In this document: piece by piece, positions 17,060-25,675 of the stretch | Numbering within the stretch: position 1 is the first letter of the stretch | Layout: each line of letters starts with the position of its first letter | Assembly: GCA_002507565.1 (NCBI GenBank) | Contig: MOXJ01000002.1 | Coordinates: 84,265-148,264, forward strand | DNA: 64,000 nt | Direction of reading: 5' to 3' | DNA from: Candidatus Reconcilbacillus cellulovorans | GTDB taxonomy: Bacteria > Bacillota > Bacilli > Paenibacillales > Reconciliibacillaceae | Made by a program: the position numbers and the translations under genes | Notes under the pieces: model-generated | Databases searched by the model: none | The model's input: the letters and a program-made list of their open reading frames with translations, nothing else | What the model was told of the DNA's origin: nothing

Positions 17060-18073
17060 ATGGATGCGAAGGAATTGGCCGTTTTGCTCCAACAGGTGCG
17101 CGCCGGGCGTCTGAGCGTGGAAGAGGCGATCACGCGGCTGAAAAGCGAGCTTGGTTTACGCTCCGGCTCTGGCAGCGGCTCGGCCGGCGATTCCGGCAAC
17201 GCCCCGGACGATGAACGCGGCGGCCGAGCCGAGGAAGGCGACGCGAGAGCCAGCGAAGACGGCGTCAAGGCCGACGATCCGGCCGGCGGCCGGGTAGCAG
17301 ACGTACTCCCGACCGCCGCTTTTGCCGACGCGCCTTCGGTCGCCGACCTCGGCTTTGCGCAAGTCGACCTTGACCGCCAGCGGCGGACCGGCGCTCCCGA
17401 AGTCGTCTTCGGCGAGGGCAAAACGGCGGAGCAGATCGCAGCCATCATCCGCAGCCTGCAACAAAACGCCGACCGCGTGCTCGCCACGCGCGTCGACGCC
17501 GCTAAAGCGGAATCCGTCTCCGCCCTCGTGCCCGGACTGATCTATCACGCCGACGCCCGCGCGCTCACCTGGTTCAGAACGCCGCCGTCCGAGACCGCGC
17601 CCCGCGGGACGGTCGCCGTCGTCAGCGCCGGCACGTCCGACCTGCCGGTCGCCGAAGAAGCTGCCGTGACGGCGGAATGGATGGGTGCGCGGGTTCTGCG
17701 CGTCCGCGACGTCGGCGTCGCTGGCATTCACCGGCTGTTCCGCCGCCTCGACACCATCCGCGCGGCGGACGCCGTCGTCGTCGTCGCCGGCATGGAAGGC
17801 GCTCTGGCGAGCGTCGTCGGCGGCCTCGTCGCCGCGCCGGTCGTCGCCGTTCCGACGAGCGTCGGCTACGGCGCGCATTTTCAGGGGCTGGCGCCCTTAT
17901 TGACGATGCTCAATTCGTGCGCGCCGGGCGTCGTCGTCGTCAACATCGACAACGGGTTCGGCGCCGGATACGCCGCCGGGATGATCGCGGTGCGAACCGC
18001 CGCCGTGCGCAATCCGCGACCGACCGGACGGCGGCCGGACGAACATCATGCGGACGAACGCCCGTCCGTATGA
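17060..18073 (+). CDS. larB: LarB, nickel-pincer cofactor carboxylase/hydrolase
   Basis: A 337-residue member of the LarB/PurE-like family, which carboxylates and hydrolyses nicotinic acid adenine dinucleotide to begin pincer cofactor synthesis. The N-terminal helix ([19 protein letters not shown]) and catalytic core (about 100-320: [45 protein letters not shown]) are present. LarB is normally near 250 residues; here a Gly/Ser/Asp-rich insert of about 60 residues separates the N-terminal helix from the core. The ribosome site at 17060 is poor, so translation may be coupled to larE. Confidence 0.88.
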   Translation: MDAKELAVLLQQVRAGRLSVEEAITRLKSELGLRSGSGSGSAGDSGNAPDDERGGRAEEGDARASEDGVKADDPAGGRVADVLPTAAFADAPSVADLGFAQVDLDRQRRTGAPEVVFGEGKTAEQIAAIIRSLQQNADRVLATRVDAAKAESVSALVPGLIYHADARALTWFRTPPSETAPRGTVAVVSAGTSDLPVAEEAAVTAEWMGARVLRVRDVGVAGIHRLFRRLDTIRAADAVVVVAGMEGALASVVGGLVAAPVVAVPTSVGYGAHFQGLAPLLTMLNSCAPGVVVVNIDNGFGAGYAAGMIAVRTAAVRNPRPTGRRPDEHHADERPSV

Positions 18074-18125
18074 GTCCGTATGAACATCGCCCGTGAAACA
18101 CCGCGACGGAAAGGAGTAACGCCCC

Positions 18126-18875
18126 TTGCGCATCGTCTACCTCGACTGCTTCTCCGGCATCAGCGGCGACATGACGCTCGCCGCGCTCGTTGACGCCGGA
18201 GCGGACCGCGACTACGTCGAATCCGGCCTCGCGCGCATCCGCGCCGAACCGTTCCGGCTCGTCTGGCGCAGGGTGACGAAAAACGGCGTGTCCGCCCTCA
18301 AAGTCGACGTCGAGGTCGAACCCGGCCGCGCGCCAGCGCATCACCGCCACTTCGCCGACATCGTCCGCCTGATCGAACAGGCGGAACTCGGCGAACGGGC
18401 GACCGAGACCGCCGTCGCGATCTTCCGCCGCCTCGCAGAAGCGGAAGCGCGTATCCACCGGGTGCCGGTGGAACGCGTCCATTTTCACGAAGTCGGGGCG
18501 ATCGACTCGATCGCGGATATCGTCGGCGTGGCGCTCGCGCTCGATTCGCTGGCGCCCGACCGGGTGCTCGTGTCGCCCGTACCGGTCGGAACGGGATTCG
18601 TCCGTTGCGACCACGGCGTTTATCCCGTCCCGGCACCCGCCACGCTGGAGTTGCTCAAAGGACTCCCGATCGCCGACACACCTCCAGACGCCGAAGGCGA
18701 ACTGACGACGCCGACCGGCGCGGCGATCGTCGCCGCGGTCGCCCACGGCTTCAGCCGGTCGTTGCCCGCGATGACGGCGGAAGCCGTCGGTTACGGCGCC
18801 GGCGCGCGCGACTTGCCCGGGCGGCCGAACGTGCTGCGTGCGGTGGTGGGGCGGGCAGAAGAGCCGAGGGACTAA
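18126..18875 (+). CDS. larC1: LarC, N-terminal half (LarC1) as a separate gene
   Basis: A 249-residue protein covering the first half of the nickel insertase LarC: it opens with YLDCFSGISGDMTLAALVDAG and carries HFHEVGAIDSIADIVG and TPTGAAIV. LarC uses CTP to insert nickel into the pincer cofactor. In Lactobacillus larC1 and larC2 are joined by a programmed frameshift; here the frame simply stops, and the C-terminal half sits about 1 kb away on the opposite strand (19931-20473). TTG start at 18126 behind AAGGAG. Third gene of the larE-larB-larC1 run. Confidence 0.85.
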   Translation: MRIVYLDCFSGISGDMTLAALVDAGADRDYVESGLARIRAEPFRLVWRRVTKNGVSALKVDVEVEPGRAPAHHRHFADIVRLIEQAELGERATETAVAIFRRLAEAEARIHRVPVERVHFHEVGAIDSIADIVGVALALDSLAPDRVLVSPVPVGTGFVRCDHGVYPVPAPATLELLKGLPIADTPPDAEGELTTPTGAAIVAAVAHGFSRSLPAMTAEAVGYGAGARDLPGRPNVLRAVVGRAEEPRD

Positions 18876-18904
18876 ATGACCGATGAAAAACGGCGTCCGC
18901 CTTG

Positions 18905-18933
18905 CCGGCGCGGCTCAAAACCCGCGCCGGCTT
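18905..18933. terminator. Strong hairpin after larC1
   Basis: A perfect 10-bp GC stem, GCCGGCGCGG / CCGCGCCGGC, with a 9-base loop, between larC1 and the permease remnant that converges on it. No T-run follows directly on either strand, so termination is likely but not certain. Confidence 0.4.
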
Positions 18934-18950
18934 CGCCCGCAGACGCCCGT

Positions 18951-19320
18951 TCATTTTCTTACCCCAGCGAGCGACAGGCCGCCGAGAATGAGGTTTTGCG
19001 TGCAATAAAACACCGTGACGGGAAACAGAACGGAGATGCACGAAATCGCCATCAGCTTTTCGTATTCGATGTTGTAGGCGTTTTTAAGCAGATTGATCCC
19101 GAGCGGAAGCGTGTATAGATCCTGGTCGTTGATGAAAATGAGAGGCGTCAAAAACTCGTTCCACACCCAGACGAAATGAAACACGCAAATGATCGTCACC
19201 ACCGGCTTGAGCAAAGGCAGCACAATGCGCGCGTACACGTTCCAGCGGTTGCAGCCGTCGATTTTGGCCGCCTCGTCCAGATCGCGCGGGATGCCCATGA
19301 TGAATTGCCGCGCCGAACAT
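18951..19320 (-). pseudogene. Remnant of a carbohydrate ABC transporter permease (MalG type)
   Basis: Only the last 120 or so residues of a MalG/LacG-like permease remain: RQFIMGIPRDLDEAAKIDG is the EAA loop that contacts the ATPase, followed by three hydrophobic segments and a normal C-terminal end (LSLAGVRK). Family members have about 275 residues. Upstream, the homology ends abruptly near 19320, where a LacI-type fragment begins on the other strand. There is no start site, ribosome site or partner subunit, so it is a broken gene. Confidence 0.75.
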
Positions 19321-19337
19321 CCCGGGTAAAATCATCG

Positions 19338-19727
19338 GCCAACGAATGTGCGGACGGCTACGGTTTTTCCATTATTCTCGCCAATCTGCGCATTCACCGC
19401 AGAATTGGCAACCGTTTTTCCGAGATCGACAAGTGCAAACCTGTGATTAAAAAAGTTCTGGACAACCTGATAAGCAAAAAAGTGGACGGCATCCTTTACA
19501 TCGGTGTCCACCCGCGCGACGTGACCGGCATTCTCGAAACAGGCTTCGACAATCGGGAATGCAGTTTTTATTACACGCCGAAACTGACGACGATGGATTT
19601 GCCGTTGAGAGAAATGGGCATCAAGGCAATGGACACGATTTACCGCGTCATCAACCGGACCGGCGACGACTTGCCGCGTACCGTCAAGCTGAAATGCAGG
19701 CTGGTCGAACGCCGGACGCCAACGCCC
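19338..19727 (+). pseudogene. Remnant of a LacI/GalR-family regulator
   Basis: The frame contains the first part of a sugar-binding lobe (YGFSIILANL, then NLISKKVDGILYIGVHP) fused directly to the extreme C-terminal end (TGFDNREC, PKLTTMDLPLREMGIKAMDTI). The DNA-binding helix-turn-helix and roughly 130 residues of the ligand domain are missing. It therefore carries both an N-terminal truncation and an internal deletion. Together with the permease remnant it looks like the wreck of a sugar-uptake locus. Confidence 0.65.
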
Positions 19728-19811
19728 GGACCAAGCTTTTGTCACCCGCACGTTGCACGCGGCGGACGTCCCGGCTCCGGACGCCGCGGCTCCGAAAACG
19801 CGATTTTCCTC

Positions 19812-19841
19812 TTGCCCTCGCATAAGCAATCGTGATATACT
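19812..19841 (+). promoter_or_regulatory. Promoter of tRNA-Lys
   Basis: TTGCCC (19812-19817), 18-bp spacer, TATACT (19836-19841), ending 20 bases before the tRNA. Confidence 0.5.
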
Positions 19842-19860
19842 GTTGGTCGTGAGCCAAAAC

Positions 19861-19933
19861 AGGCCCGTAGCTCAGTTGGTAGAGCAGGTGACTCTTAATC
19901 ATCAGGCCGTGGGTTCGAGTCCCACCGGGCCTA
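19861..19933 (+). tRNA. tRNA-Lys (anticodon CTT)
   Basis: A full cloverleaf: acceptor AGGCCCG / CGGGCCT, D arm GCTC..GAGC, anticodon stem GGTGA / TCATC with loop CTCTTAA (anticodon CTT at 19894-19896), and T arm GTGGG TTCGAGT CCCAC. Discriminator A at 19933; CCA is not encoded. A run of eight T follows and can serve as terminator. The last three bases are also the stop codon of larC2 on the other strand. Confidence 0.95.
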
Positions 19934-20473
19934 TTTTTTTTGCCCCGGATCCGGCTCTGTGCCCGCTCCTGTTTCCGGTGAGTCCTGCCGGCGTCTGGCT
20001 TCCGCGCGCTCCATCCAACGTTTCCGCGCCTCGGCGAACACACGTTTCAGCGGCACTCCGCCGCGCCGTGCAGCTGCCTCGCAATCGGCGTACTCAGGCG
20101 CGAACTCGACCGTTTCGCCGCGAAACTCGCCGATTTTCACCCGCACCGATCCCCATGGTGTCTCGACCGTCTCGAACCGGCGGCCCAGGCGATGGCAGAC
20201 CGTCCGGACGTAGCGCAGGCCGAACGTCGTCGTCTCCATAAACACGATCCGCTCGATCTCTTCCAGCCGCGATTCGTGGACGAGCACGTTCAACATGACG
20301 CCGGGTCGTCCCTTTTTCATCAGGATCGGGATCCAGAACACGTCGCTCGCGCCGACTTCGAACAGCCGGTCGCTTATGTACGAGCACCATTCCGGATTCA
20401 TGTCGTCGAGGTTGACCTGAACGATCAGCATGTTGTCGTCCGTATGTTCGTACCGGTGATCGTCCGTCCGCAC
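19931..20473 (-). CDS. larC2: LarC, C-terminal half (LarC2), detached and reversed
   Basis: A 180-residue protein matching the second half of LarC: QVNLDDMNPEWCSYISDRLFE near the start, KKGRPGVMLNVLVH, ETTTFGLRY, and EFAPEYADCEAAA. The GTG at 20473 is chosen for its AGGAGGTCGAAAGCC site; the longer frame adds only unrelated residues. It is the missing partner of larC1 at 18126-18875 but is transcribed toward it, with gene debris and tRNA-Lys between. Because it has its own ribosome site and start, it probably works as a separate subunit. Its stop overlaps the tRNA 3' end. Confidence 0.82.
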   Translation of the reverse strand: MRTDDHRYEHTDDNMLIVQVNLDDMNPEWCSYISDRLFEVGASDVFWIPILMKKGRPGVMLNVLVHESRLEEIERIVFMETTTFGLRYVRTVCHRLGRRFETVETPWGSVRVKIGEFRGETVEFAPEYADCEAAARRGGVPLKRVFAEARKRWMERAEARRRQDSPETGAGTEPDPGQKK

Positions 20474-20637
20474 GGCTTTCGACCTCCTCTCGGCGTCGCC
20501 CCGATTCCATCGTATCACGCGCCCGGGCGACAACCAAGCGCCCGCGGCTAGAAGGGCCAGCCGAAACGCAGGATATTCCCGTCGCACCCGGGTCAAATTA
20601 ATACCGACCGCCGGAAAGCGAAAGGTGGAATCGGCTC

Positions 20638-21636
20638 ATGCGAAACCTCGGCCTCGCGGCAGCCGCCTTCGCCGCCGCGGCCTTGCTGTTGCCGTTTCGG
20701 GTCGTCGGGGCCGACGCTGGTCCGGCCGGCAACCCGCTGCAAGAGCGCAAGGCAATGTTTGACAGCGTCAGCGCTCTGACCGGAATTCCGTGGCACCTCC
20801 TCGCGGCGATTGACCAATACGAACGTTCGCTGACGCGGGCAAACCCGAAATCGCGCACCGATTACGACGGCCTGATCGCCATCGACATTCCCGAACCGCT
20901 GTGGTCGGGGTTTGCTAATCCGGTGCCCGACGACCGCGATCCGCGCACAATCGCGCTGTTCGGCGGCATCGGCCGCGACGGCGACGGCGACGGCGTCGCC
21001 GATCCCGCCCAGGACCTCGACCGCCTCTGGACGATGGCCGTTTATTTGCTGCGCGAAGGGCCGTCGTGGGAAGACTGGCGCGTCGCGCTCGGCAAATTCT
21101 ACGGCCACGCGCGCAGCGTCCGCCGCATCGAACAGTTCGCCGGCATCTACGCCCATTTCGGGCGGCTGGAGCTGCACGATCACGCCTTTCCGCTGCCGCA
21201 GGGCTCCCGTTACTCGTACCGCGACACGTGGGGGGCGGGCAGAAGCTGGGGCGGCGCGCGCATCCATGAAGGGACGGACCTGTTCGCGCCCTACGGCGTT
21301 CCCGTCCGCAGCACCTGTTACGGCGTCATCGAAACGATGGGCTGGAACCCTTACGGCGGCTGGCGCGTCGGCATCCGCGACCTGGACAACCTGTATCATT
21401 ATTTCGCCCACCTGTCCGGTTTCAACAAAAAACTGAAACCCGGCGATTACGTAAGCCCCGGCGAAGTGATCGGCTGGGTCGGCAGTTCCGGCTACGGCAA
21501 GCCGGGAACGCAGGGGAAATTTCCGCCGCATCTCCACTTCGGGCTTTACCGCGACGCGGGAACCCGCGAATGGTCGTTCGATCCTTATCCTCTTTTGAAA
21601 AAATGGGAATACGAAGAGAAAAAACGGCGTCGCTGA
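20638..21636 (+). CDS. Secreted M23-family peptidoglycan endopeptidase
   Basis: A 332-residue exported protein. Residues 1-26 form a signal peptide (Ala-rich, ending near VVGADA). Residues about 35-180 resemble a lytic-transglycosylase-like helical region (FDSVSALTGIPWHLLAAIDQYE). The C-terminal M23 domain shows HEGTD, HYFAH and PHLHFG, the zinc-binding and catalytic histidines of lysostaphin-type enzymes. Such proteins cut peptide crosslinks of the cell wall; LytH of Bacillus acts in the spore cortex, but assignment to that gene is not certain. Start at 20638 behind AAAGGTGG. Confidence 0.85.
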   Translation: MRNLGLAAAAFAAAALLLPFRVVGADAGPAGNPLQERKAMFDSVSALTGIPWHLLAAIDQYERSLTRANPKSRTDYDGLIAIDIPEPLWSGFANPVPDDRDPRTIALFGGIGRDGDGDGVADPAQDLDRLWTMAVYLLREGPSWEDWRVALGKFYGHARSVRRIEQFAGIYAHFGRLELHDHAFPLPQGSRYSYRDTWGAGRSWGGARIHEGTDLFAPYGVPVRSTCYGVIETMGWNPYGGWRVGIRDLDNLYHYFAHLSGFNKKLKPGDYVSPGEVIGWVGSSGYGKPGTQGKFPPHLHFGLYRDAGTREWSFDPYPLLKKWEYEEKKRRR

Positions 21637-21721
21637 CGGCCGCGGCACGCTTTTTGGACGGCCACAAGCGCAGCGGCCGGGACGAGGGAGGACCGACGCA
21701 CGTCCGGCAGCCCCCGCAGAT

Positions 21722-22456
21722 CTACTGCGAAGGGGCCGGCGACGGCAGTCGCAGCGGGGGCAGCGCCACGTTCGGCGGCGAAACTCCGCCGGACAGCGGG
21801 TTGCCGTTGTGGTCGAAATAATAGGCCGGCACGTCCCCGACGACGAGTACGTACGAAATGGGCACTTCCGTCGCGACGGTTTCCGGGCGGGAATCGAACG
21901 GAATGATGATGGCGACCTGCGCTTCGACGCGCAGATATACCTCCACGAGCAACATGTTAATGCCCGCGTCGTAATGGCGCGTTTTCAGATCGACCTTGAC
22001 GGAACCAGCGGGTTCGAGGCGCACCGGGACGCGCGGGCCGAACGAGGCAAGAAGCGAACTTTTCATCGCCTGCCCGACGGGAATCCGCTCGGGCATTCGC
22101 TCCAGCCGCTTCAGCACGTCCTGTACCGTCCGGACGGCGTCTGCGGTAATTTTCAGATGTTCGGCGTAATTGAGGGAAAAAGCCTTCACTTTTCCTGTTT
22201 CGTCGGTCCGCCAGTCGATCAACCGCCCGACATCCGACCCGTGCTGCGCCATTTGTTCGGTCAACGCCTTGTTGATCGCCTCCGTCGCAATCTGCTTCAG
22301 GCGCACCTGGGCGACGAACGCCAACGGCTGCGTCAAATTTCGGTCGATCCAGACAAACGCCCAGACGTTCCCGAAAAAAAGAAACGCCAGCGCCCACAGC
22401 ATCCGGCGCTTTCGCGTCATTTTCGACCTGCGGCTCCGCCAGCGCGCCCTGCGCAT
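21722..22456 (-). CDS. yunB: Sporulation protein YunB
   Basis: A 244-residue protein with one N-terminal membrane helix (about 20-40) after a basic leader, then a soluble outside domain. VRLKQIATEAINKAL, GRLIDWRTDETGKVKA, NMLLVEVYLRVEAQV and IPISYVLVVGDVP-like segments match YunB, a sigma-E-controlled sporulation protein. Start at 22456 is preferred because GGGAGG lies 9 bases upstream; an ATG 36 bases later lacks a good site. A Pro-rich tail follows the domain. Confidence 0.82.
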   Translation of the reverse strand: MRRARWRSRRSKMTRKRRMLWALAFLFFGNVWAFVWIDRNLTQPLAFVAQVRLKQIATEAINKALTEQMAQHGSDVGRLIDWRTDETGKVKAFSLNYAEHLKITADAVRTVQDVLKRLERMPERIPVGQAMKSSLLASFGPRVPVRLEPAGSVKVDLKTRHYDAGINMLLVEVYLRVEAQVAIIIPFDSRPETVATEVPISYVLVVGDVPAYYFDHNGNPLSGGVSPPNVALPPLRLPSPAPSQ

Positions 22457-22616
22457 CCGCAAAGCGCCTCCCGCCCGAAAAAAGTGAACGCCGCCGGACG
22501 CCGGTTCTCCGAACACCTCCGAACACCGTGCGCCGGCGCCGGCGTCCGCGCCCCCTTCACATTGTATGCGCTCCGTCCGACCGGGCATGACGGACGCGGC
22601 TTGATCCTTTCGTCCG

Positions 22617-23417
22617 TCACGAAAACATCCGTCGGCGCATCGACTCGAACAGCACGACGGTCGCCGCCATCGCTGCGTTCAGCGATTCGGCGGACCCCGC
22701 CATCGGAATGCGGACCGACAAGTCCGCAAACGCCGCCGTGCGCTCGGATACACCGCGCCCCTCGCTGCCGACGATCAGCCAGACTTTCTCGGCGATCTCC
22801 GCTTCATAGATCGACGTTTGCGCCCGCGGGGAAAGGACGACGACGCGAATGCCGGATGCGCGAGCCTTCGGCAGCCAGACAGCCGGGTCAGCGCCGACGA
22901 CCGGCACGCGGAAAAGCGCCCCCGCCGCGGCGCGAACCGCCTTCGGATGGTACGGATCGACCGTGTCCGGCCCGATCAGAACGCCGGTCGCGCCGGCGGC
23001 GTCGACGCTGCGGACGATCGCGCCGAGATTGCCGGGATCCTGTAGTCGATCGGCGACGACGACGACCGACACCGGATCGGCGAGCAACGTCTCCGGTTCG
23101 ACGTCGCGCTTGCGCACGACAGCCGCGACGCCTTGCGGCGTCTCGGTGACGGCCAGCTTTTCCATCACCCGCTCGGACACTTCGACCCATTCCGCGCCGG
23201 CCGACGCCGCGAGCGAACGAAGCGACTCGTCCGCAGACCACCGCTCGGTCGCGACGACGACCTCAACGCGGCATTCCGAAAGAAGCGCCTCCCGAACCAA
23301 TTTCGCGCCTTCCACCAGATAACGGCCCTCGGCGTCGCGCCATTTGCGTTCGGACAGTTTCGCCCATGCCTTGACGCGCGGGTTTTGCGGCGATTCGATC
23401 CGCGAACCGATGCGCAA
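22617..23417 (-). CDS. TrmH/SpoU-family RNA 2'-O-methyltransferase
   Basis: A 266-residue SPOUT methyltransferase, similar to Bacillus YsgA. An N-terminal substrate-binding region (SPQNPRVKAWAKL) is followed by the knotted SAM domain with LQDPGNLGAIVRS, GSEGRGVS and IPMAGSAESLNAAMAA, the three conserved motifs. It probably methylates a ribose in rRNA or tRNA; the target is unknown. TTG at 23417 is supported by GGAGTGATC and lies 9 bp after the ktrA stop, so the two are cotranscribed. Confidence 0.88.
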   Translation of the reverse strand: MRIGSRIESPQNPRVKAWAKLSERKWRDAEGRYLVEGAKLVREALLSECRVEVVVATERWSADESLRSLAASAGAEWVEVSERVMEKLAVTETPQGVAAVVRKRDVEPETLLADPVSVVVVADRLQDPGNLGAIVRSVDAAGATGVLIGPDTVDPYHPKAVRAAAGALFRVPVVGADPAVWLPKARASGIRVVVLSPRAQTSIYEAEIAEKVWLIVGSEGRGVSERTAAFADLSVRIPMAGSAESLNAAMAATVVLFESMRRRMFS

Positions 23418-23426
23418 CGTTTTCGA

Positions 23427-24089
23427 TCACTCCGAAAAAAAGCGTTCCATTTCCTGCAGATCTTCGTTGCGGCCGACGACGACGAGCACGTCGCCTTCCG
23501 CGATTCGATCGTCGGCGCGCGGCGTAACGTTCATCGCGTTTCCGCTGCGGATCGCCATGACGTTGCAGCCAAACCGGGCGCGAATGTCGAGCTCGCGCAG
23601 CGTCCTGCCGGCCATTCGCCCGGATGCGCGCATCTCGACGACGCTGTGTTCGGGCGACAGCTCCAGATAGTCGATGACGTTCGGCGAGATGAGTTGGTGG
23701 GCAAGCCGCTGGCCCATGTCGCGCTCGGGGTAAATGACCTGGTCGACGCCGATCTTATGCAACACTTTGCCGTGCAGCTCGCTCTGCGCCTTGGCGACCA
23801 GCTTCGGCACGCCCATGTCTTTCAGGATGAGCGACGTCAGAATGCTCGCTTGAATGTCCTGGCCGATCGCGACGACGACGACGTCGAAGTTGCGGAGGCC
23901 GAGCGAGCGAAGCGCCTCCTCGTCCGTCGCGTCGGCGGCAACGGCGTGCGTCACCGTTTCGGACAGCTCCTGCACCCGCTGAGCGTTGGCGTCGATCGCG
24001 AGCACCTCGTATCCCTCGCGGGCGAGCGCCCGCGCCACGCTGGAGCCGAATCTTCCGAGGCCGATGACCGCAAATTGCGGTTTGCGCAA
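23427..24089 (-). CDS. ktrA: KtrA/TrkA-type potassium channel regulator
   Basis: A 220-residue cytoplasmic RCK protein that gates a KtrB potassium channel. The N-terminal Rossmann fold has GLGRFGSSVA and the acidic residue after the second strand (AIDANAQRV); the C-terminal TrkA_C domain starts near 140 (SVVEMRASGRMAGRTL). Full length. TTG at 24089 behind AAAGGAGGG. The channel partner gene is not in the window. Confidence 0.88.
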   Translation of the reverse strand: MRKPQFAVIGLGRFGSSVARALAREGYEVLAIDANAQRVQELSETVTHAVAADATDEEALRSLGLRNFDVVVVAIGQDIQASILTSLILKDMGVPKLVAKAQSELHGKVLHKIGVDQVIYPERDMGQRLAHQLISPNVIDYLELSPEHSVVEMRASGRMAGRTLRELDIRARFGCNVMAIRSGNAMNVTPRADDRIAEGDVLVVVGRNEDLQEMERFFSE

Positions 24090-24248
24090 GCGGCGATCCC
24101 TCCTTTACGGGTTCCGCCGGCTGCGGCGGCCCGCATTCCCATTATAATACACCGCCCGACGGGCGGGCCAGGCACCGTGCGGCGAATGCCGGAATACGAT
24201 GAACACGAACCGAAAAGCCCACCATCCCGTGAAAGGAGATCCGCATCC

Positions 24249-24554
24249 ATGACCGCTGCGACGTACGCGGCAAGCCCGAGTCACGGAGCCGGGCTGTTTC
24301 CCGGCGCAAGTCTGCACGCGGGAGGTCCGACCGCCTGGCCGGTTTCCTGGCCGCAAGCGTGGCCGGCCGGAGACGAACCGTATTTTTTGCAGGCGCTGCG
24401 CGCATGGTACGGACGCGCCGTCGTCGTCCAGACCGTACGCGACACCGTCCGCGGAATCGTCGCCGACCTGCGGCCCGACTACGTAACCGTCCGCTCCGGC
24501 AACGCGATGTTCTTCATCCGCCTGCGCCAAATCGTCTGGATTTCTCCGTCGTAA
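24249..24554 (+). CDS. DUF2642 protein (YuzF-like)
   Basis: A 101-residue protein. The Trp/Pro-rich first half is variable; the second half (VVVQTVRDTVRGIVADLRPD, then FFIRLRQIVWISP) is the DUF2642 domain known from Bacillus YuzF and spore-associated relatives. ATG at 24249 behind AAAGGAG. The manganese catalase gene starts 29 bp downstream on the same strand, so the pair is probably one transcript made during sporulation. Confidence 0.72.
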   Translation: MTAATYAASPSHGAGLFPGASLHAGGPTAWPVSWPQAWPAGDEPYFLQALRAWYGRAVVVQTVRDTVRGIVADLRPDYVTVRSGNAMFFIRLRQIVWISPS

Positions 24555-24583
24555 ACGATTCCGGCTTCAGGAGGGAAACGAAC

Positions 24584-25483
24584 GTGATCCAACGGTTCAA
24601 CCGCCTGGCGATCGACCTGCCGATGCCGAAACATCCCGACGCCAACGCCGCCGCCGCAGTACAGGAACTGCTCGGCGGCCGGTTCGGCGAAATGTCGACG
24701 CTCAACAATTACATGTTCCAGTCGTTCAATTTTCGCGGCAGATCGAGACTGAAGCCGTTTTACGACTTGATCGCCAGCATCACAGCCGAGGAGTTCGGCC
24801 ACGTCGAACTCGTTTCGTATACGATCAACCTGATGCTGACGGGATCGACGTACGCCGCGGACCCGGACGCGGCGCCGATGCGCAACGCCAAGGACAAGCG
24901 CAACTCGTACCATTTCATCGCATCGGCGCAGACCGCCCTGCCGATGGACTCGATGGGCAGACCGTGGACGGGCGAATACGTGTTTTCCAGCGGAAATCTG
25001 ATTCAGGACTTGCTTCACAATTATTTTCTGGAGATCGGCGCCCGCGCTCACAAAATGAAAGTGTACGAAATGACCGACCACCCGACCGCGCGGGAAATGA
25101 TCGGCTACCTGCTCGTGCGCGGCGGCGTCCACATCGTCGCGTACGCGAAGGCTCTCGAAGTCGCGACCGGCGTCGACGTGACAAAAATGTTGCCCGTGCC
25201 GCGCCTGGACAATCGCGTTTTCGACACGGCCCGTAAATACGAGGAGCAGGGCATCCACCGCAAACTGTACACGTTCAGCGAGACCGACTACCGGGAAATC
25301 GGGCGCATCTGGAAAGGCCGCCATCCGATCGACGGCAGCCCGCTGGAAGTCGTCCGCGGCATGCCGGAAGGCGCTCCCGCGCCCGATCTCGAGCCGTTGC
25401 CCGAGGAATTCGCGCCCGGCGTCACGCGCGAAGACTTCCTGGAAATTTTGCGGCGGCTGCAGAACAGCGCGGGAATCGTGTAG
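24584..25483 (+). CDS. Manganese catalase (spore-associated type)
   Basis: A 299-residue di-manganese catalase. GGRFGEMSTLNNYM holds the first ligand E36, TAEEFGHVELV the next pair near 70-73, and GVHIVAYAKALE the later histidine. The Mn centre breaks down hydrogen peroxide. Relatives are Bacillus YdbD and CotJC, which are linked to the spore. GTG at 24584 has GGAGGG 8 bases upstream; the longer frame reads through the DUF2642 gene in another frame and was rejected. Confidence 0.9.
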   Translation: MIQRFNRLAIDLPMPKHPDANAAAAVQELLGGRFGEMSTLNNYMFQSFNFRGRSRLKPFYDLIASITAEEFGHVELVSYTINLMLTGSTYAADPDAAPMRNAKDKRNSYHFIASAQTALPMDSMGRPWTGEYVFSSGNLIQDLLHNYFLEIGARAHKMKVYEMTDHPTAREMIGYLLVRGGVHIVAYAKALEVATGVDVTKMLPVPRLDNRVFDTARKYEEQGIHRKLYTFSETDYREIGRIWKGRHPIDGSPLEVVRGMPEGAPAPDLEPLPEEFAPGVTREDFLEILRRLQNSAGIV

Positions 25484-25675
25484 CTCCAACCGCGGCCACT
25501 GAAGACACCGGCCGGACGTCCGGCGCCGCAACTCGGAGATGCCGGACCCCTGGCGCCGTGAGCCGTTCCGACGGACCATGGGGCGGCCCGCGCCCGACGA
25601 ACCCGGCCGGGCGGATCGCCGCGAGTCGCGATTCGCCCGGCTTCGTTCGCCGCCGGAAATTCGCTTCGACAAGGA

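Noticed and set aside
19176..19835. One intact 219-codon gene
   Set aside because: It starts in antisense of the permease remnant and joins two distant parts of a LacI-type protein; treated as a pseudogene.
25484..25675. Terminators between the Mn catalase and xylH
   Set aside because: Strong GC hairpins exist (for example GCCGGACGTCCGGC) but none is followed by a T-run on either strand, so no call was made.
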